This document shows positions 42,955 to 52,325 of a stretch of DNA of 64,000 nucleotides, piece after piece. A program made the translations under genes and the position numbers. How positions within the stretch are numbered: position 1 is the stretch's first letter; every line of letters starts with the position of its first letter. The stretch comes from JAXGQE01 sp040766585 (GTDB lineage Bacteria > Bacillota > SLNR01). The stretch covers positions 28,034-92,033 of the forward strand of contig JAXGQE010000011.1 of the NCBI GenBank assembly GCA_040766585.1, read 5' to 3'. Under the pieces are notes generated by a model, which did no database searches, had not been told where the DNA came from, and saw nothing but the letters and a program-made list of their open reading frames with translations.

Positions 42955-44634
42955 ATGTTCGATCAGGAAAAAGTCGATCAAATCCGTGAAAAGAATAAGG
43001 AATGGGAAGAAGAAAAACTCAAGAAGGTACTATCCAGGTTCCCGGAGCGGAAAGAAGAATTCAAAACTGTGTCAGAACTGCCGGTTAATCGGTTGTACAC
43101 ACCGGCTGATACAGTTGACCTGGACTATCTGGATGATTTGGGCTATCCAGGGGAGTACCCGTATACAAGGGGTGTTCAGCCCACCATGTATCGGGGTCGC
43201 TTGTGGACCATGAGGCAGTATGCGGGTTTTGCCTCGGCAGAAGAATCCAATACCCGTTACAAGTATCTGCTGGAACAAGGTCAGACAGGACTCAGCGTGG
43301 CATTCGACCTTCCCACCCAGATCGGATACGATTCAGACCATCCCATGGCCGAAGGCGAAGTGGGAAAAGTCGGTGTCGCCATCGATTCATTGGAAGACAT
43401 GGAGATTCTCTTCAACGGGATCCCTCTGGATAAAGTCAGTACATCCATGACCATCAACGCTCCATCAGCTGTACTTCTGGCTATGTACATGGCTGTGGCG
43501 GAAAAACAGGGGGTAGCCATTGAAAAGCTTTCCGGTACGATCCAGAATGACATTCTGAAAGAGTATGCCGCCAGAGGAACCTATATCTTTCCACCCAAAC
43601 CCTCCATGCGGCTGATTACCGATATTTTTGCCTATTGTTCTGAAAATCTGCCCAACTGGAATACCATCAGCATCAGTGGATACCACATCCGGGAAGCCGG
43701 TTCTACGGCAGTTCAGGAAGTGGCTTTCACGCTGGCCAACGGGATCGCCTATGTCCAGGCGGCTATTGATGCCGGGTTGGATGTCGATGCCTTTGCCCCC
43801 CGGCTCTCTTTCTTCTTTAACTCCCACATGGATCTGTTGGAAGAGGTGGCCAAATTCAGAGCAGCACGCAGACTGTGGGCCAGGATCATGAAGGAACGCT
43901 TTGGGGCTAAGGATCCCAAATCACTGATGCTGCGGTTCCATACCCAAACTGCCGGATCCACGCTGACTGCGCAGCAGCCCGACAACAATATCATCCGGGT
44001 AACCCTGCAGGCATTGGCTGCCGTACTGGGAGGCACCCAGTCGCTGCACACCAATTCAAAAGACGAAGCCTTGGCTCTGCCCACGGAAGCATCGGTTCAG
44101 ATTGCTTTGAGAACCCAGCAGATCATTGCCGACGAAAGCGGAGCTGCGGATACTGTCGATCCATTGGCGGGTTCCTATTATGTAGAAAGTCTCACCAGCC
44201 GGATCGAAAAAGAAGCCCTGGACTACATCGAACGGATAGACCGTCTGGGAGGGTCCCCCACCGCAATTGAAAAAGGGTTCATCCAGAAGGAAATTCAGGA
44301 AAGCGCCTATCAGTATCAGAAAAATGTAGAAGCCGGCAGCCGGGTCGTTGTGGGGGTCAACAAATATCAGATCAAAGAACAGCCTCCAGAAGGCTTGCTC
44401 ACTGTGGATCCTGCCGTTGGGGAACTTCAAAGCGCAAAACTGGCGGCTCTGCGGCAGTCCAGAAATGCTTCGAAGGTGCAGGATGCTCTGGATAAATTGA
44501 AGGAAGCGGCCCAAGGTACCGAAAACACCATGCCATATATTTTTGAATGCGTCAAAGAGTACTGCACTCTGGGAGAAATCTGCGATGTGCTGAGAGAAGT
44601 CTTTGGCGAGTATGAGCAATCCGTGATATTTTAG
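42955..44634 (+). CDS. mcmA: Methylmalonyl-CoA mutase, catalytic (large) subunit
   Basis: 559-aa TIM-barrel subunit of the B12-dependent enzyme interconverting succinyl-CoA and methylmalonyl-CoA. 'YPYTRGVQPTMYRGRLWTMR', 'GLSVAFDLPTQIGYDSDHP', 'ISGYHIREAGSTAVQEVAFT' in part ('SGYHIREAGS') and 'RFHTQTAGSTLTAQQPDNN' are conserved substrate- and cobalamin-facing stretches. The cobalamin-binding domain is a separate gene downstream, as in archaeal and many clostridial mutases. ATG at 42955 follows GGGGGCGG; the frame is open upstream through the terminator, so that extension is rejected. Confidence 0.93.
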   Translation: MFDQEKVDQIREKNKEWEEEKLKKVLSRFPERKEEFKTVSELPVNRLYTPADTVDLDYLDDLGYPGEYPYTRGVQPTMYRGRLWTMRQYAGFASAEESNTRYKYLLEQGQTGLSVAFDLPTQIGYDSDHPMAEGEVGKVGVAIDSLEDMEILFNGIPLDKVSTSMTINAPSAVLLAMYMAVAEKQGVAIEKLSGTIQNDILKEYAARGTYIFPPKPSMRLITDIFAYCSENLPNWNTISISGYHIREAGSTAVQEVAFTLANGIAYVQAAIDAGLDVDAFAPRLSFFFNSHMDLLEEVAKFRAARRLWARIMKERFGAKDPKSLMLRFHTQTAGSTLTAQQPDNNIIRVTLQALAAVLGGTQSLHTNSKDEALALPTEASVQIALRTQQIIADESGAADTVDPLAGSYYVESLTSRIEKEALDYIERIDRLGGSPTAIEKGFIQKEIQESAYQYQKNVEAGSRVVVGVNKYQIKEQPPEGLLTVDPAVGELQSAKLAALRQSRNASKVQDALDKLKEAAQGTENTMPYIFECVKEYCTLGEICDVLREVFGEYEQSVIF

Positions 44635-44660
44635 CGGCTACGAACAGGAGGAATGAATCA

Positions 44661-45065
44661 ATGAACCGTGAAAACCATATTCGTGTTCTGGTAGCAAAAC
44701 CAGGATTGGATGGACATGACCGCGGAGCGAAAGTCATTGCCCGTGCACTTCGTGATGCAGGGATGGAAGTCATCTACACCGGTCTGAGACAGACTCCGGA
44801 ACAAATTGTTCAGGTTGCTCTACAGGAAGATGCGGATGTCATTGCTGTCAGCATACTCTCCGGAGCTCATCTCCACCTGCTGCCCAGGATCGTCAAGCTG
44901 GCCAGAGATAACCAGCTGGCGGACGTGTTGATCATCTGCGGAGGAGTGATACCCCAGGACGATATTCCAAAGCTCCAGCAAGCGGGTGTAGCGGCTGTTT
45001 TTACGCCCGGTGCATCCACGAAGGACATCTGTCAGTTCATCCAAGAGAATGTACGAGGGGCGTAA
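44661..45065 (+). CDS. mcmB: Methylmalonyl-CoA mutase, cobalamin-binding (small) subunit
   Basis: 134-aa B12-binding subunit. The cobalamin-histidine motif DXHXXG is seen in 'KPGLDGHDRGAKVIARAL'; 'VSILSGAHLHLLPRI' and 'IICGGVIPQDDIPKLQQAGV' complete the fold. Works with McmA. AACAGGAGG precedes the ATG. MeaB begins just after its stop. Confidence 0.94.
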   Translation: MNRENHIRVLVAKPGLDGHDRGAKVIARALRDAGMEVIYTGLRQTPEQIVQVALQEDADVIAVSILSGAHLHLLPRIVKLARDNQLADVLIICGGVIPQDDIPKLQQAGVAAVFTPGASTKDICQFIQENVRGA

Positions 45066-45075
45066 AGGGAAGTTG

Positions 45076-46026
45076 GTGAAAGGTGTGTCATTTGCAGAAG
45101 AAATTCAAGCGGGTAATCGATTGGCTCTGGCTCGGCTGATTACCATGGTGGAAAACAACTCGGATCAAGCCAAAGAAGAGATAGCAGCTCTGCATCCCTT
45201 CACAGGTCAGGCCAAAGTGATTGGAATCACCGGCCCGCCCGGTGCAGGCAAAAGCACCCTGACCGGAAAGCTGATTGGAGAATTGAGAAAGCAGAGAATG
45301 AAAATTGCGGTGGTGGCCGTTGATCCCACCAGCCCATTTACCGGAGGAGCCCTTTTGGGCGATCGATTGAGAATGACCGAATACAGCACAGATCCCAATG
45401 TCTACATCCGGAGCATGAGTACCCGGGGAAATCTGGGGGGATTGGCCGGATCCACAGCGGATGTCGTGCGTATTCTGGATGCAGCAGGATTTGATTATAT
45501 TCTGGTGGAGACAGTCGGTGTGGGCCAGGCGGAAGTCGACATTATGGGGATTGCCGATACCGTCCTGGTGATCACTGTCCCCGGATTGGGAGATGATATT
45601 CAGGCCAACAAAGCAGGGATCATGGAGATTGGGGATGTGTTTGTCGTTAACAAAGCGGACCGGGACGGGGCCGATCAAGTGGCTACTGCGCTGGGCATGA
45701 TGCTGGATTTGAACCCCAATCAAACAGGCTGGAGACCCCCTGTGATTCGATCGGTGGCAACATCAGGAAGCGGTGTCGCAGAGATTCTTCAAGCAGTTCA
45801 GGACCATCATCGGTTTATTGATGAATCCGGTCTGCTGAAAGAAAAGAGAAGGGAAAGAACCCGAAAAGAGCTGATTCATATTCTGCAGAAACGCTTTTTG
45901 AATACCATCATCTACGACAAAGACTCAAAGGATTTGTTGGATCAGGTGGCCGAACAGGTCTTTGAAAAAACCATGGATCCGTACCAGGCAGTTGAAAAAC
46001 TTTGGAGGAGGGTGAAATCATCATGA
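45076..46026 (+). CDS. meaB: MeaB, GTPase chaperone of methylmalonyl-CoA mutase
   Basis: G3E-family GTPase (316 aa) that guards mutase and helps load or reset its cobalamin. P-loop 'GITGPPGAGKSTLTGKL', switch 'VVAVDPTSPFTGGALLGDR', 'VETVGVGQAEVDIMGIAD' and base-specificity 'VVNKADRDGA'. GTG at 45076 is chosen for spacing from AAAGGGA; TTG 45073 or GTG 45085 are possible. The stop overlaps the epimerase start (ATGA). Confidence 0.94.
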   Translation: MKGVSFAEEIQAGNRLALARLITMVENNSDQAKEEIAALHPFTGQAKVIGITGPPGAGKSTLTGKLIGELRKQRMKIAVVAVDPTSPFTGGALLGDRLRMTEYSTDPNVYIRSMSTRGNLGGLAGSTADVVRILDAAGFDYILVETVGVGQAEVDIMGIADTVLVITVPGLGDDIQANKAGIMEIGDVFVVNKADRDGADQVATALGMMLDLNPNQTGWRPPVIRSVATSGSGVAEILQAVQDHHRFIDESGLLKEKRRERTRKELIHILQKRFLNTIIYDKDSKDLLDQVAEQVFEKTMDPYQAVEKLWRRVKSS

Positions 46027-46469
46027 ACCAACAAGACGGAAAATGCAAGTTGGGCAAGATCAGCCATTTGGGAATTGCTGTAAATAGTATTGAAGAGTCA
46101 TTGAAACTGTATACCGATGTATTTGGCCTGGAACTGGCAGGCACGGAAGAAGTTCCGGAACAAAAGGTACGGGTTGCATTTTTGCCCATCGGCGAGAGTC
46201 GGATTGAGCTGTTGGAAGCAACCGACCCGGAAAGCGCTGTGGCCAAGTTCATTGAAAAGAAAGGTGAAGGGATCCAGCACATCGCCTTTCAGGTAGAAAA
46301 TGTGGAGAAAGCCATCGAAGCAGCCAAAGAGCTGGGTATGAGAATGATTGATGAAAAACCTCGAAAAGGTGCCGGGGGAGCCCGGATTGCTTTTATGCAC
46401 CCCAAGAATACATACGGTGTGCTGATAGAGCTGTGTGAGCATACAGACCATCATGACCCGGAAAACTGA
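46023..46469 (+). CDS. mce: Methylmalonyl-CoA epimerase
   Basis: 148-aa vicinal-oxygen-chelate enzyme swapping (R)- and (S)-methylmalonyl-CoA, linking mutase to decarboxylase. Metal ligands lie in 'KISHLGIAVNSIEESLKLY', 'GIQHIAFQVENVEKAI' and 'GVLIELCEH'. ATG at 46023 overlaps the meaB stop; GGAGGAGGG is 11 bases upstream. Confidence 0.94.
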   Translation: MNQQDGKCKLGKISHLGIAVNSIEESLKLYTDVFGLELAGTEEVPEQKVRVAFLPIGESRIELLEATDPESAVAKFIEKKGEGIQHIAFQVENVEKAIEAAKELGMRMIDEKPRKGAGGARIAFMHPKNTYGVLIELCEHTDHHDPEN

Positions 46470-46486
46470 ATCTAGGAGGGAAAACC

Positions 46487-48040
46487 ATGTCGGATGAGAT
46501 GACGAAAAAAATGGAAGAGCTCCACGCTGAAAAAGATAGAATCAGGGCCGGGGGCGGAGAAAAAAGAATTCAAAAACAGCATGAATCGGGTAAAATGACT
46601 GCGCGGGAAAGACTGGAAGCTTTTCTGGATGCCGGCAGTTTTGTGGAAGTGGACATGTTCGTAAAACACCGAACCACCAATTTCGGGATGGACAAAGTGG
46701 ATGCTCCCGGTGAGGGAGTCGTAGTCGGATATGGAACCGTGGATGGGCGGCAGGTGTGCGTATCTGCACAGGATTTTACCGTCATCGGCGGTTCATTGGG
46801 CGAGATGCATGCGGCCAAGATCTGCAAGGTTATGGACCTGGCAGCCAAGATTGGAGTTCCCTTCATCTGTTTGAATGACTCAGGCGGTGCCAGAATCCAG
46901 GAAGGGGTAGATGCATTAAAGGGATACGGGGACATTTTCTACAGAAACACGATTTGTTCAGGGGTCATTCCTCAGATCTCGGTTATCTTAGGTCCATGTG
47001 CGGGGGGGGCGGTTTATTCGCCGGCACTGACAGATTTTGTGTTTATGGCCCAGGGGGCCAACATGTTCATTACCGGACCGGAAGTAATCAAAACGGTCAC
47101 CGGTGAGACGGTTTCCTTTGAAGAACTGGGGGGAGCAATGACCCACAATCAAATCAGCGGCGTGGCTCATTTTGTGGCCACCGATGAAGCGGCATGCATT
47201 GCCAATGTCCGCAAGCTGCTGAGCTATCTGCCCAGCAACAACCTGGATGACGGCCCCTGGGTGGATACAGACGATGATCCCAACCGCGTGGATGAAAATC
47301 TAAGGACCCTGGTTCCCATTAATCCCAACAAGCCGTATGATGTTCGAGACATTTTGATCAGCATCTTCGATGACAACGAGTTCTTTGAAGTGCAGCCCTT
47401 GTATGCACAAAATATCGTCATCGGTTTCGGCCGTCTCAACGGACGTTCTGTCGGTGTGATTGCCAACCAGCCCAAAGTGATGGCAGGGTGTCTGGATATT
47501 AATGCATCTGACAAAGGGGCTCGTTTTGTGCGTTTCTGCGACTCATTCAATATTCCACTGCTGACTCTATCGGACGTTCCCGGGTACCTTCCGGGAGTGG
47601 GACAGGAACACGGAGGCGTTATCCGGCATGGAGCAAAACTGCTGTATGCCTACTCCGAAGCCACCGTGCCCAAGATGACGGTCATTGTCCGCAAAGCATA
47701 CGGAGGCGCCTACATCGCTATGTGCAGCCGGCATTTGGGTGCGGATATGGTGTTTGCCCTGCCCACCGCGGAGATTGCTGTTATGGGGCCATCGGGAGCC
47801 GCCAATATCATATTCCGGAAAGAGATCGCAGACGCTGCCAATCCCGATGAGGTTCGTCAGAATAAGATTGAAGAGTTCAGGGATCAGTTCGCCAATCCAT
47901 ATGTTGCGGCAGCCAGAGGGTTTGTGGATGATGTCATTGACCCGGCTGAAATGAGGCCCCGTCTGATTTCAGCACTGGAAATGCTTAGCAACAAGCGGGA
48001 GTCCCGGCCCAGCAAAAAACACGGGAATATCCCCTTATAG
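46487..48040 (+). CDS. mmdA: Methylmalonyl-CoA decarboxylase alpha subunit (carboxyltransferase)
   Basis: 517-aa carboxyltransferase that moves CO2 from methylmalonyl-CoA to biotin, yielding propionyl-CoA. Crotonase-fold halves with acyl-CoA oxyanion regions: 'FICLNDSGGARIQEGVDALKG' in part ('NDSGGARIQEG'), 'GPCAGGAVYSPALTDFVFM', 'SDVPGYLPGVGQEHGGVIRH' in part ('DVPGYLPGVGQEHGG') and 'RKAYGGAYIAMCS'. Propionyl-CoA carboxylase beta chains look alike, but the following delta, biotin and beta subunits mark the sodium-pump decarboxylase. TAGGAGGG precedes the ATG. Confidence 0.93.
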   Translation: MSDEMTKKMEELHAEKDRIRAGGGEKRIQKQHESGKMTARERLEAFLDAGSFVEVDMFVKHRTTNFGMDKVDAPGEGVVVGYGTVDGRQVCVSAQDFTVIGGSLGEMHAAKICKVMDLAAKIGVPFICLNDSGGARIQEGVDALKGYGDIFYRNTICSGVIPQISVILGPCAGGAVYSPALTDFVFMAQGANMFITGPEVIKTVTGETVSFEELGGAMTHNQISGVAHFVATDEAACIANVRKLLSYLPSNNLDDGPWVDTDDDPNRVDENLRTLVPINPNKPYDVRDILISIFDDNEFFEVQPLYAQNIVIGFGRLNGRSVGVIANQPKVMAGCLDINASDKGARFVRFCDSFNIPLLTLSDVPGYLPGVGQEHGGVIRHGAKLLYAYSEATVPKMTVIVRKAYGGAYIAMCSRHLGADMVFALPTAEIAVMGPSGAANIIFRKEIADAANPDEVRQNKIEEFRDQFANPYVAAARGFVDDVIDPAEMRPRLISALEMLSNKRESRPSKKHGNIPL

Positions 48041-48066
48041 AGCCGTACAGAATAGGAGTGTGACAG

Positions 48067-48435
48067 ATGGGCGATCAACTGTATCTGGGTTTGGAAACCA
48101 CCGTCATTGGTGTGGGCATTGTTTTTCTGGCGCTGTATGCCCTATCTGTAATTCTGCAGATATTTCAGCGAGTATTCTATAAAGAGCCGAAAATGGACAC
48201 TTCGTCAGAATCGGAATCCAACTCGTCATTTTCCGGCAGTGAAAACCAGATGATATCGCAGGAAACAGTAGCAGCCATTGCTGCAGCCATTGCTGTGGCA
48301 ACGGGAAAGAACATGAATCAGTTTTCCATTGTGGGGATTCGGCAAGCCGGTGAAAAATCCGCCTGGAATCCAGGTGGTTGGAAGATGGCGGGCAGGACCC
48401 AACTGATGGAAAGCAGGCAGGAACTCTATCGCTAA
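48067..48435 (+). CDS. mmdD: Methylmalonyl-CoA decarboxylase delta subunit (OadG-like)
   Basis: 122-aa single-pass membrane protein holding the pump together. One N-terminal helix ('TVIGVGIVFLALYALSVIL'), a Ser/Asn/Glu-rich linker ('SSESESNSSFSGSENQ') and a conserved C-terminal segment 'ISQETVAAIAAAIAVATG' that docks the soluble alpha subunit. Position between mmdA and mmdC is diagnostic. Confidence 0.88.
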   Translation: MGDQLYLGLETTVIGVGIVFLALYALSVILQIFQRVFYKEPKMDTSSESESNSSFSGSENQMISQETVAAIAAAIAVATGKNMNQFSIVGIRQAGEKSAWNPGGWKMAGRTQLMESRQELYR

Positions 48436-48468
48436 TGGACATGACGAAGTGAAAGGAGCTTTCAATCA

Positions 48469-48888
48469 ATGAGAAAATTTAACGTTACGGTAAATGGAAC
48501 CATGTATGAGGTGGCTGTTGAGGAAGTAAAAGGAGCCGGCGAAGCAAAGACAGAAACTGCTGCTGCGCCAAAACCTGTGAATGATGCACCCAAAGCGACT
48601 GCTGCGAAACCGGCTGCTGCACCGGCTGCTCCTGCTGCCAAGGCCGAAGCGCCGAAAAAACCCGTACCAGCTGGCTCAGGGTCCGTGACAGCACCCATGC
48701 CCGGTACTGTATTGAGCCTTAAAGTGGCAGAAGGTGACTCTGTGAAAGCCGGACAGGTGATTCTGATTCTGGAAGCCATGAAGATGGAAAATGAGATTAC
48801 TGCGCCGCAGGATGGCACGGTCAAATCCCTGCATGTAGCAGCTGGTTCTTCTGTGGGAGCGGGCGATGTGATGGTCGTGCTGGAATAG
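48469..48888 (+). CDS. mmdC: Methylmalonyl-CoA decarboxylase gamma subunit, biotin carrier
   Basis: 139-aa biotin carrier. An N-terminal oligomerisation segment ('MRKFNVTVNGTMYEVAVEE') leads through an Ala/Pro/Lys-rich flexible linker (~25-68) to the biotinyl domain with target lysine K105 in 'LEAMKMENEI'. It ferries carboxyl groups from MmdA to the membrane subunit MmdB. AAAGGAGC precedes the ATG. A biotin ligase must be supplied elsewhere. Confidence 0.95.
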   Translation: MRKFNVTVNGTMYEVAVEEVKGAGEAKTETAAAPKPVNDAPKATAAKPAAAPAAPAAKAEAPKKPVPAGSGSVTAPMPGTVLSLKVAEGDSVKAGQVILILEAMKMENEITAPQDGTVKSLHVAAGSSVGAGDVMVVLE

Positions 48889-48939
48889 AATCTCCACGAT
48901 TCTGGATGGACGTGACGCGAAGAAAAGGAGGATAAGTGG

Positions 48940-50070
48940 ATGATTCGAGGCTTTATATCATTTTTCCAGTATTCAGGGTTTGCTAATATGACTGCCGGTC
49001 ATTTTATCATGCTGATTGTATCATGCGTTCTTCTGTATCTGGCCATTGTCAAAAAATATGAGCCGCTGCTTTTGGTCCCTATCGGATTCGGCATGATGCT
49101 GGCGAATCTGCCCGTGGCAGGACTGATGGACCCGCCCAACGGGAATCAGATCGGGGGACTGCTCTACTATCTGTACCAGGGAATCAAACTGGGAGTATAT
49201 CCGCCCCTGATTTTCCTGGGGGTGGGCGCCATGACGGATTTTGGGCCTTTGATTGCCAACCCCAAAACTTTGCTTTTGGGGGCCGCCGCTCAGGTGGGGA
49301 TCTTCATTACCTTTACAGTGGCACTGTTTTTGGGATTTACGGCTCTGGAAGCTGCCTCCATCGGCATTATCGGGGGCGCTGACGGACCCACGGCCATATT
49401 CGTTGCATCCAAACTGGCACCTGAGCTAATCGGCACCATTGCCATTGCCGCTTATTCCTATATGGCCCTGGTTCCCATCATCCAGCCGCCAATCATGAAA
49501 GCGCTGACCACCAAAAAAGAGCGGATGGTGGTGATGGAACAGCTGCGGCCGGTGTCAAAAACTGAAAAAATTCTGTTCCCGATTGTGGTCACAATCCTGG
49601 GCGGACTGCTGGTTCCTTCCGCGGCTGCGCTGCTAGGGTCACTTATGCTGGGCAACCTTTTCCGGGAAAGCGGTGTGGTGGATCGTTTGTCCAAAACAGG
49701 CCAGAATGAACTGATTAACATCATCACCATTTTTGTCGGACTGACAGTTGGTGCGACAGCCAGCGCAGAAATATTTCTGACCCCCCAGACCATAGGGATT
49801 ATCGTTTTGGGGCTTCTGGCATTTATGGTAGGAACAGCTACAGGCGTTCTGCTGGGAAAAGTCATGTATCGTACCAGCGGTGGTAAGGTCAATCCCCTGA
49901 TCGGATCGGCAGGCGTATCGGCCGTTCCCATGGCAGCTAGGGTTTCTCAGACGGTGGGCAGAGAGGCCAACCCGTCCAATTTTCTGCTGATGCATGCTAT
50001 GGGACCCAATGTAGCCGGAGTAATCGGATCCGCCATTGCAGCCGGTGTGCTTATGTCTCTGTTTGGTTAA
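48940..50070 (+). CDS. mmdB: Methylmalonyl-CoA decarboxylase beta subunit, sodium pump
   Basis: 376-aa polytopic membrane protein that decarboxylates carboxybiotin and exports Na+. 'GIIGGADGPTAIFVASKLAP' holds the functional aspartate of the OadB/MmdB/GcdB family; 'GVGAMTDFGPLIANP' and 'LMHAMGPNVAGVIGSAIAAG' are further family signatures. About ten hydrophobic segments. AAAGGAGGA precedes the ATG. Last gene of the operon. Confidence 0.95.
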   Translation: MIRGFISFFQYSGFANMTAGHFIMLIVSCVLLYLAIVKKYEPLLLVPIGFGMMLANLPVAGLMDPPNGNQIGGLLYYLYQGIKLGVYPPLIFLGVGAMTDFGPLIANPKTLLLGAAAQVGIFITFTVALFLGFTALEAASIGIIGGADGPTAIFVASKLAPELIGTIAIAAYSYMALVPIIQPPIMKALTTKKERMVVMEQLRPVSKTEKILFPIVVTILGGLLVPSAAALLGSLMLGNLFRESGVVDRLSKTGQNELINIITIFVGLTVGATASAEIFLTPQTIGIIVLGLLAFMVGTATGVLLGKVMYRTSGGKVNPLIGSAGVSAVPMAARVSQTVGREANPSNFLLMHAMGPNVAGVIGSAIAAGVLMSLFG

Positions 50071-50080
50071 TGGACCATCA

Positions 50081-50107
50081 AAAGCCTTCCTTAGAGGGAG
50101 GCTTTTT
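50081..50107 (+). terminator. Rho-independent terminator after mmdB
   Basis: AAAGCCTTCC (50081-50090) pairs with GGGAGGCTTT (50096-50105, one G-T pair) around a TTAGA loop, with a T run. It ends the propionate operon. Confidence 0.9.
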
Positions 50108-50182
50108 ACTTTTATGAGAAGGTTTTTCTGAAAGATGATGAGAATACTATGGATATATCAAAGATGGAAGGAAGCTGAAAAC

Positions 50183-51286
50183 GTGGACAGACCCAGACTG
50201 CGCGATCTTGGGGTTCAGATCGGAATCCTGGATCCAGGAATATGGAATGCGATTACAGATGTAAAAGGAGTATCGGTTGGACATGTCCAGATCTGGCATG
50301 GAGACGGTGATCTGGTACCGGGAAAAGGGCCGGCCCGAACCGGGGTAACGGCTGTCATTCCTCATCCCGGCAATCTGTTTCGGCAGAAAGTACCTGCAGC
50401 CATTCATGTTGTCAACGGATTTGGAAAATCCATGGGGATTGCCCAGGTCAACGAACTGGGTACCATTGAAACACCCATTGTATTGACCAATACTCTGAAT
50501 GTGGCCACGGCGGCTAATGCTCTCATCACTTACATGTTGGAAAAGAACCAGGATATTGGCGTAACTGCAGGCACGGTCAATCCCATTATCGGAGAATGCA
50601 ATGACGGATTTCTCAATGATATTCGGGGACGGCATGTGCAGGAAGCGCATGTATTGGAAGCATTGGCGTCAGCCGCACCCGGTCCTGTGGAAGAAGGCGC
50701 AGTGGGAGCGGGAACCGGCATGTCGACCTTTGACTTCAAAGGAGGAATCGGGACATCGTCCCGGATGGTACGCACAGGGGGAAGGGACTTCACCGTCGGG
50801 GTTTTGGTGCTGTCCAATTTCGGGTCCAAAAAGGACCTGCGCATCGACGGGATTCCCGTGGGCGCAGAGATTGAGGCGGCCGGTGCGGGAATCCGCAAAG
50901 AGCAGGGGTCCATTATGGTGGTGCTGGCCACGGACGCACCCTTTGACAGCAGACAGCTGACTCGGATGGCCAAACGGGCAGCCATCGGCATCGCACGAAC
51001 AGGATCCATCGCTCACAACGGCAGCGGAGATTTCATCATTGCATTTTCCACGGCCAATCAAATGGCAGATGACCGTGGCACCGCAGTCTATACTCTCGAG
51101 GGGATCTGCGATGATGATGATGTGCTGAGTCTTTTCTTCAGAGCTGCGGTGGAAGCCACCGAGGAAGCCATTATCAATTCGATCCTCAGAGCACAGACCG
51201 TCATCGGAAGAGATGACCATCGGCGGGAGGCAGTCCCTGTGGCTGAGGTTGTGGACATTCTAAGGAAATATGGCAGGATCAGATAA
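50183..51286 (+). CDS. P1 family (DmpA-type) aminopeptidase
   Basis: 367-aa self-processing N-terminal nucleophile hydrolase of the DmpA/BapA group (L-aminopeptidase/D-amidase, beta-peptidyl aminopeptidase). 'RLRDLGVQIGILDPGIWNAI' and 'GVSVGHVQIWHGDGDL' open it; 'GAVGAGTGMSTFDFKGGIGT' is a conserved block. By alignment in mind with DmpA (cleavage at Gly249-Ser250), the autocleavage site is G242-S243 in 'KEQGSIMVVLATDAPF', making Ser243 the nucleophile. GTG at 50183 gives the family N-terminus; an ATG at 50135 would add 16 residues. Confidence 0.85.
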   Translation: MDRPRLRDLGVQIGILDPGIWNAITDVKGVSVGHVQIWHGDGDLVPGKGPARTGVTAVIPHPGNLFRQKVPAAIHVVNGFGKSMGIAQVNELGTIETPIVLTNTLNVATAANALITYMLEKNQDIGVTAGTVNPIIGECNDGFLNDIRGRHVQEAHVLEALASAAPGPVEEGAVGAGTGMSTFDFKGGIGTSSRMVRTGGRDFTVGVLVLSNFGSKKDLRIDGIPVGAEIEAAGAGIRKEQGSIMVVLATDAPFDSRQLTRMAKRAAIGIARTGSIAHNGSGDFIIAFSTANQMADDRGTAVYTLEGICDDDDVLSLFFRAAVEATEEAIINSILRAQTVIGRDDHRREAVPVAEVVDILRKYGRIR

Positions 51287-51302
51287 AAGGGAGGCGAAGG
51301 AA

Positions 51303-52325
51303 TTGGCATCGGATGTATTGGTACATGTAACACGAGGAAATATGGTTGAGTGTGTGCATCGGGGAAGCATTGCGGTGGTGGATTCAGATGGAAAACTGCT
51401 GTATGGAAAAGGAGAGCCGGCCATGTACTCCTACCTGCGCTCTTCCGCAAAACCTGTGCAGGCGATTCCGGTGGTGGAAAGCGGTGCAGTGGATCATTTT
51501 CAGTTGACAGAAAAGGAACTGGCAATTTTCTGTGCATCCCACAGCGGGGAAGCCCAGCATACGGAGACAGTCTTTAGCATACTGAAAAAGATTGGGTTGG
51601 AAGAAAGTGCACTGGAATGCGGTACCCATATGCCGATTCATATGGCGACGACAAAAGCCATGATTGAGGCTGGCCAAAAGTCTACATCGGTTCACTGCAA
51701 CTGTTCCGGGAAACATTCGGGAATGCTCACCTACGCCATGTACAAGAAATATGAACTGCCCGGATACACCGAGCCGGAGCATCCAGTGCAGAAAGCGGCA
51801 CTGAAAGAGATTGCGTATATGTCCGGTCTGCATGAAGATCAGGTGGTATGCGGTGTGGACGGCTGCGGTGTGGTTGTCTTCGGTATTCCCATTTACAACA
51901 TGGCTCTCATGTTTGCCCGCTTGGCGGATCCGGATCGGCTTCCGGAATCCAAAGCAGCTGCAGCTAAGCGCATCACAGCCGCCATGATGAAGTATCCGGA
52001 AATGATTGGGGGTACAGGGCGTTTGTGCACCGATCTGATGGCGAAAACCGGGGGCAAACTCTTTGCCAAATCCGGAGCGGAAGGAGTCTACACGGTTGGA
52101 ATACCCGGGAAGAAAATCGGTATTGCCTTAAAAATCGATGATGGCAGCAGCCGGGGTGTTGGCTGCGTAATCATAGAAGTCCTCAAGCAGCTGGATATCC
52201 TGGATGCCGATGAGATGGAAGCCCTGAAGAATCATCACTGGATCATTCAGAAGAATCACCGAGGGGATACTGTGGGTGAAATCAAGCCGGTATTCGAATT
52301 ATCAACGATGGGAGGCCTGCAGTAA
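51303..52325 (+). CDS. Asparaginase, rhizobial/AnsA-like type II family
   Basis: 340-aa member of the thermolabile (Rhizobium etli type) asparaginase family, which releases ammonia from L-asparagine. Recognised by 'RGNMVECVHRGSIAVVDSDG', 'YLRSSAKPVQAIPVVESGA', 'ASHSGEAQHTETV', 'HCNCSGKHSGMLTYA', 'VDGCGVVVFGIPIYNMA' and 'MIGGTGRLCTDLM'. The Ser-Lys pairs in the second and fourth motifs are the presumed catalytic units. TTG at 51303 follows AAAGGGAGGCG. Its stop touches the DppA-like gene. Confidence 0.86.
   Translation: MASDVLVHVTRGNMVECVHRGSIAVVDSDGKLLYGKGEPAMYSYLRSSAKPVQAIPVVESGAVDHFQLTEKELAIFCASHSGEAQHTETVFSILKKIGLEESALECGTHMPIHMATTKAMIEAGQKSTSVHCNCSGKHSGMLTYAMYKKYELPGYTEPEHPVQKAALKEIAYMSGLHEDQVVCGVDGCGVVVFGIPIYNMALMFARLADPDRLPESKAAAAKRITAAMMKYPEMIGGTGRLCTDLMAKTGGKLFAKSGAEGVYTVGIPGKKIGIALKIDDGSSRGVGCVIIEVLKQLDILDADEMEALKNHHWIIQKNHRGDTVGEIKPVFELSTMGGLQ

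Noticed and set aside
46487..48040. Propionyl-CoA carboxylase beta chain instead of methylmalonyl-CoA decarboxylase alpha
   Set aside because: No biotin carboxylase gene is nearby, while OadG-like, biotin carrier and OadB-like sodium-pump subunits follow directly.
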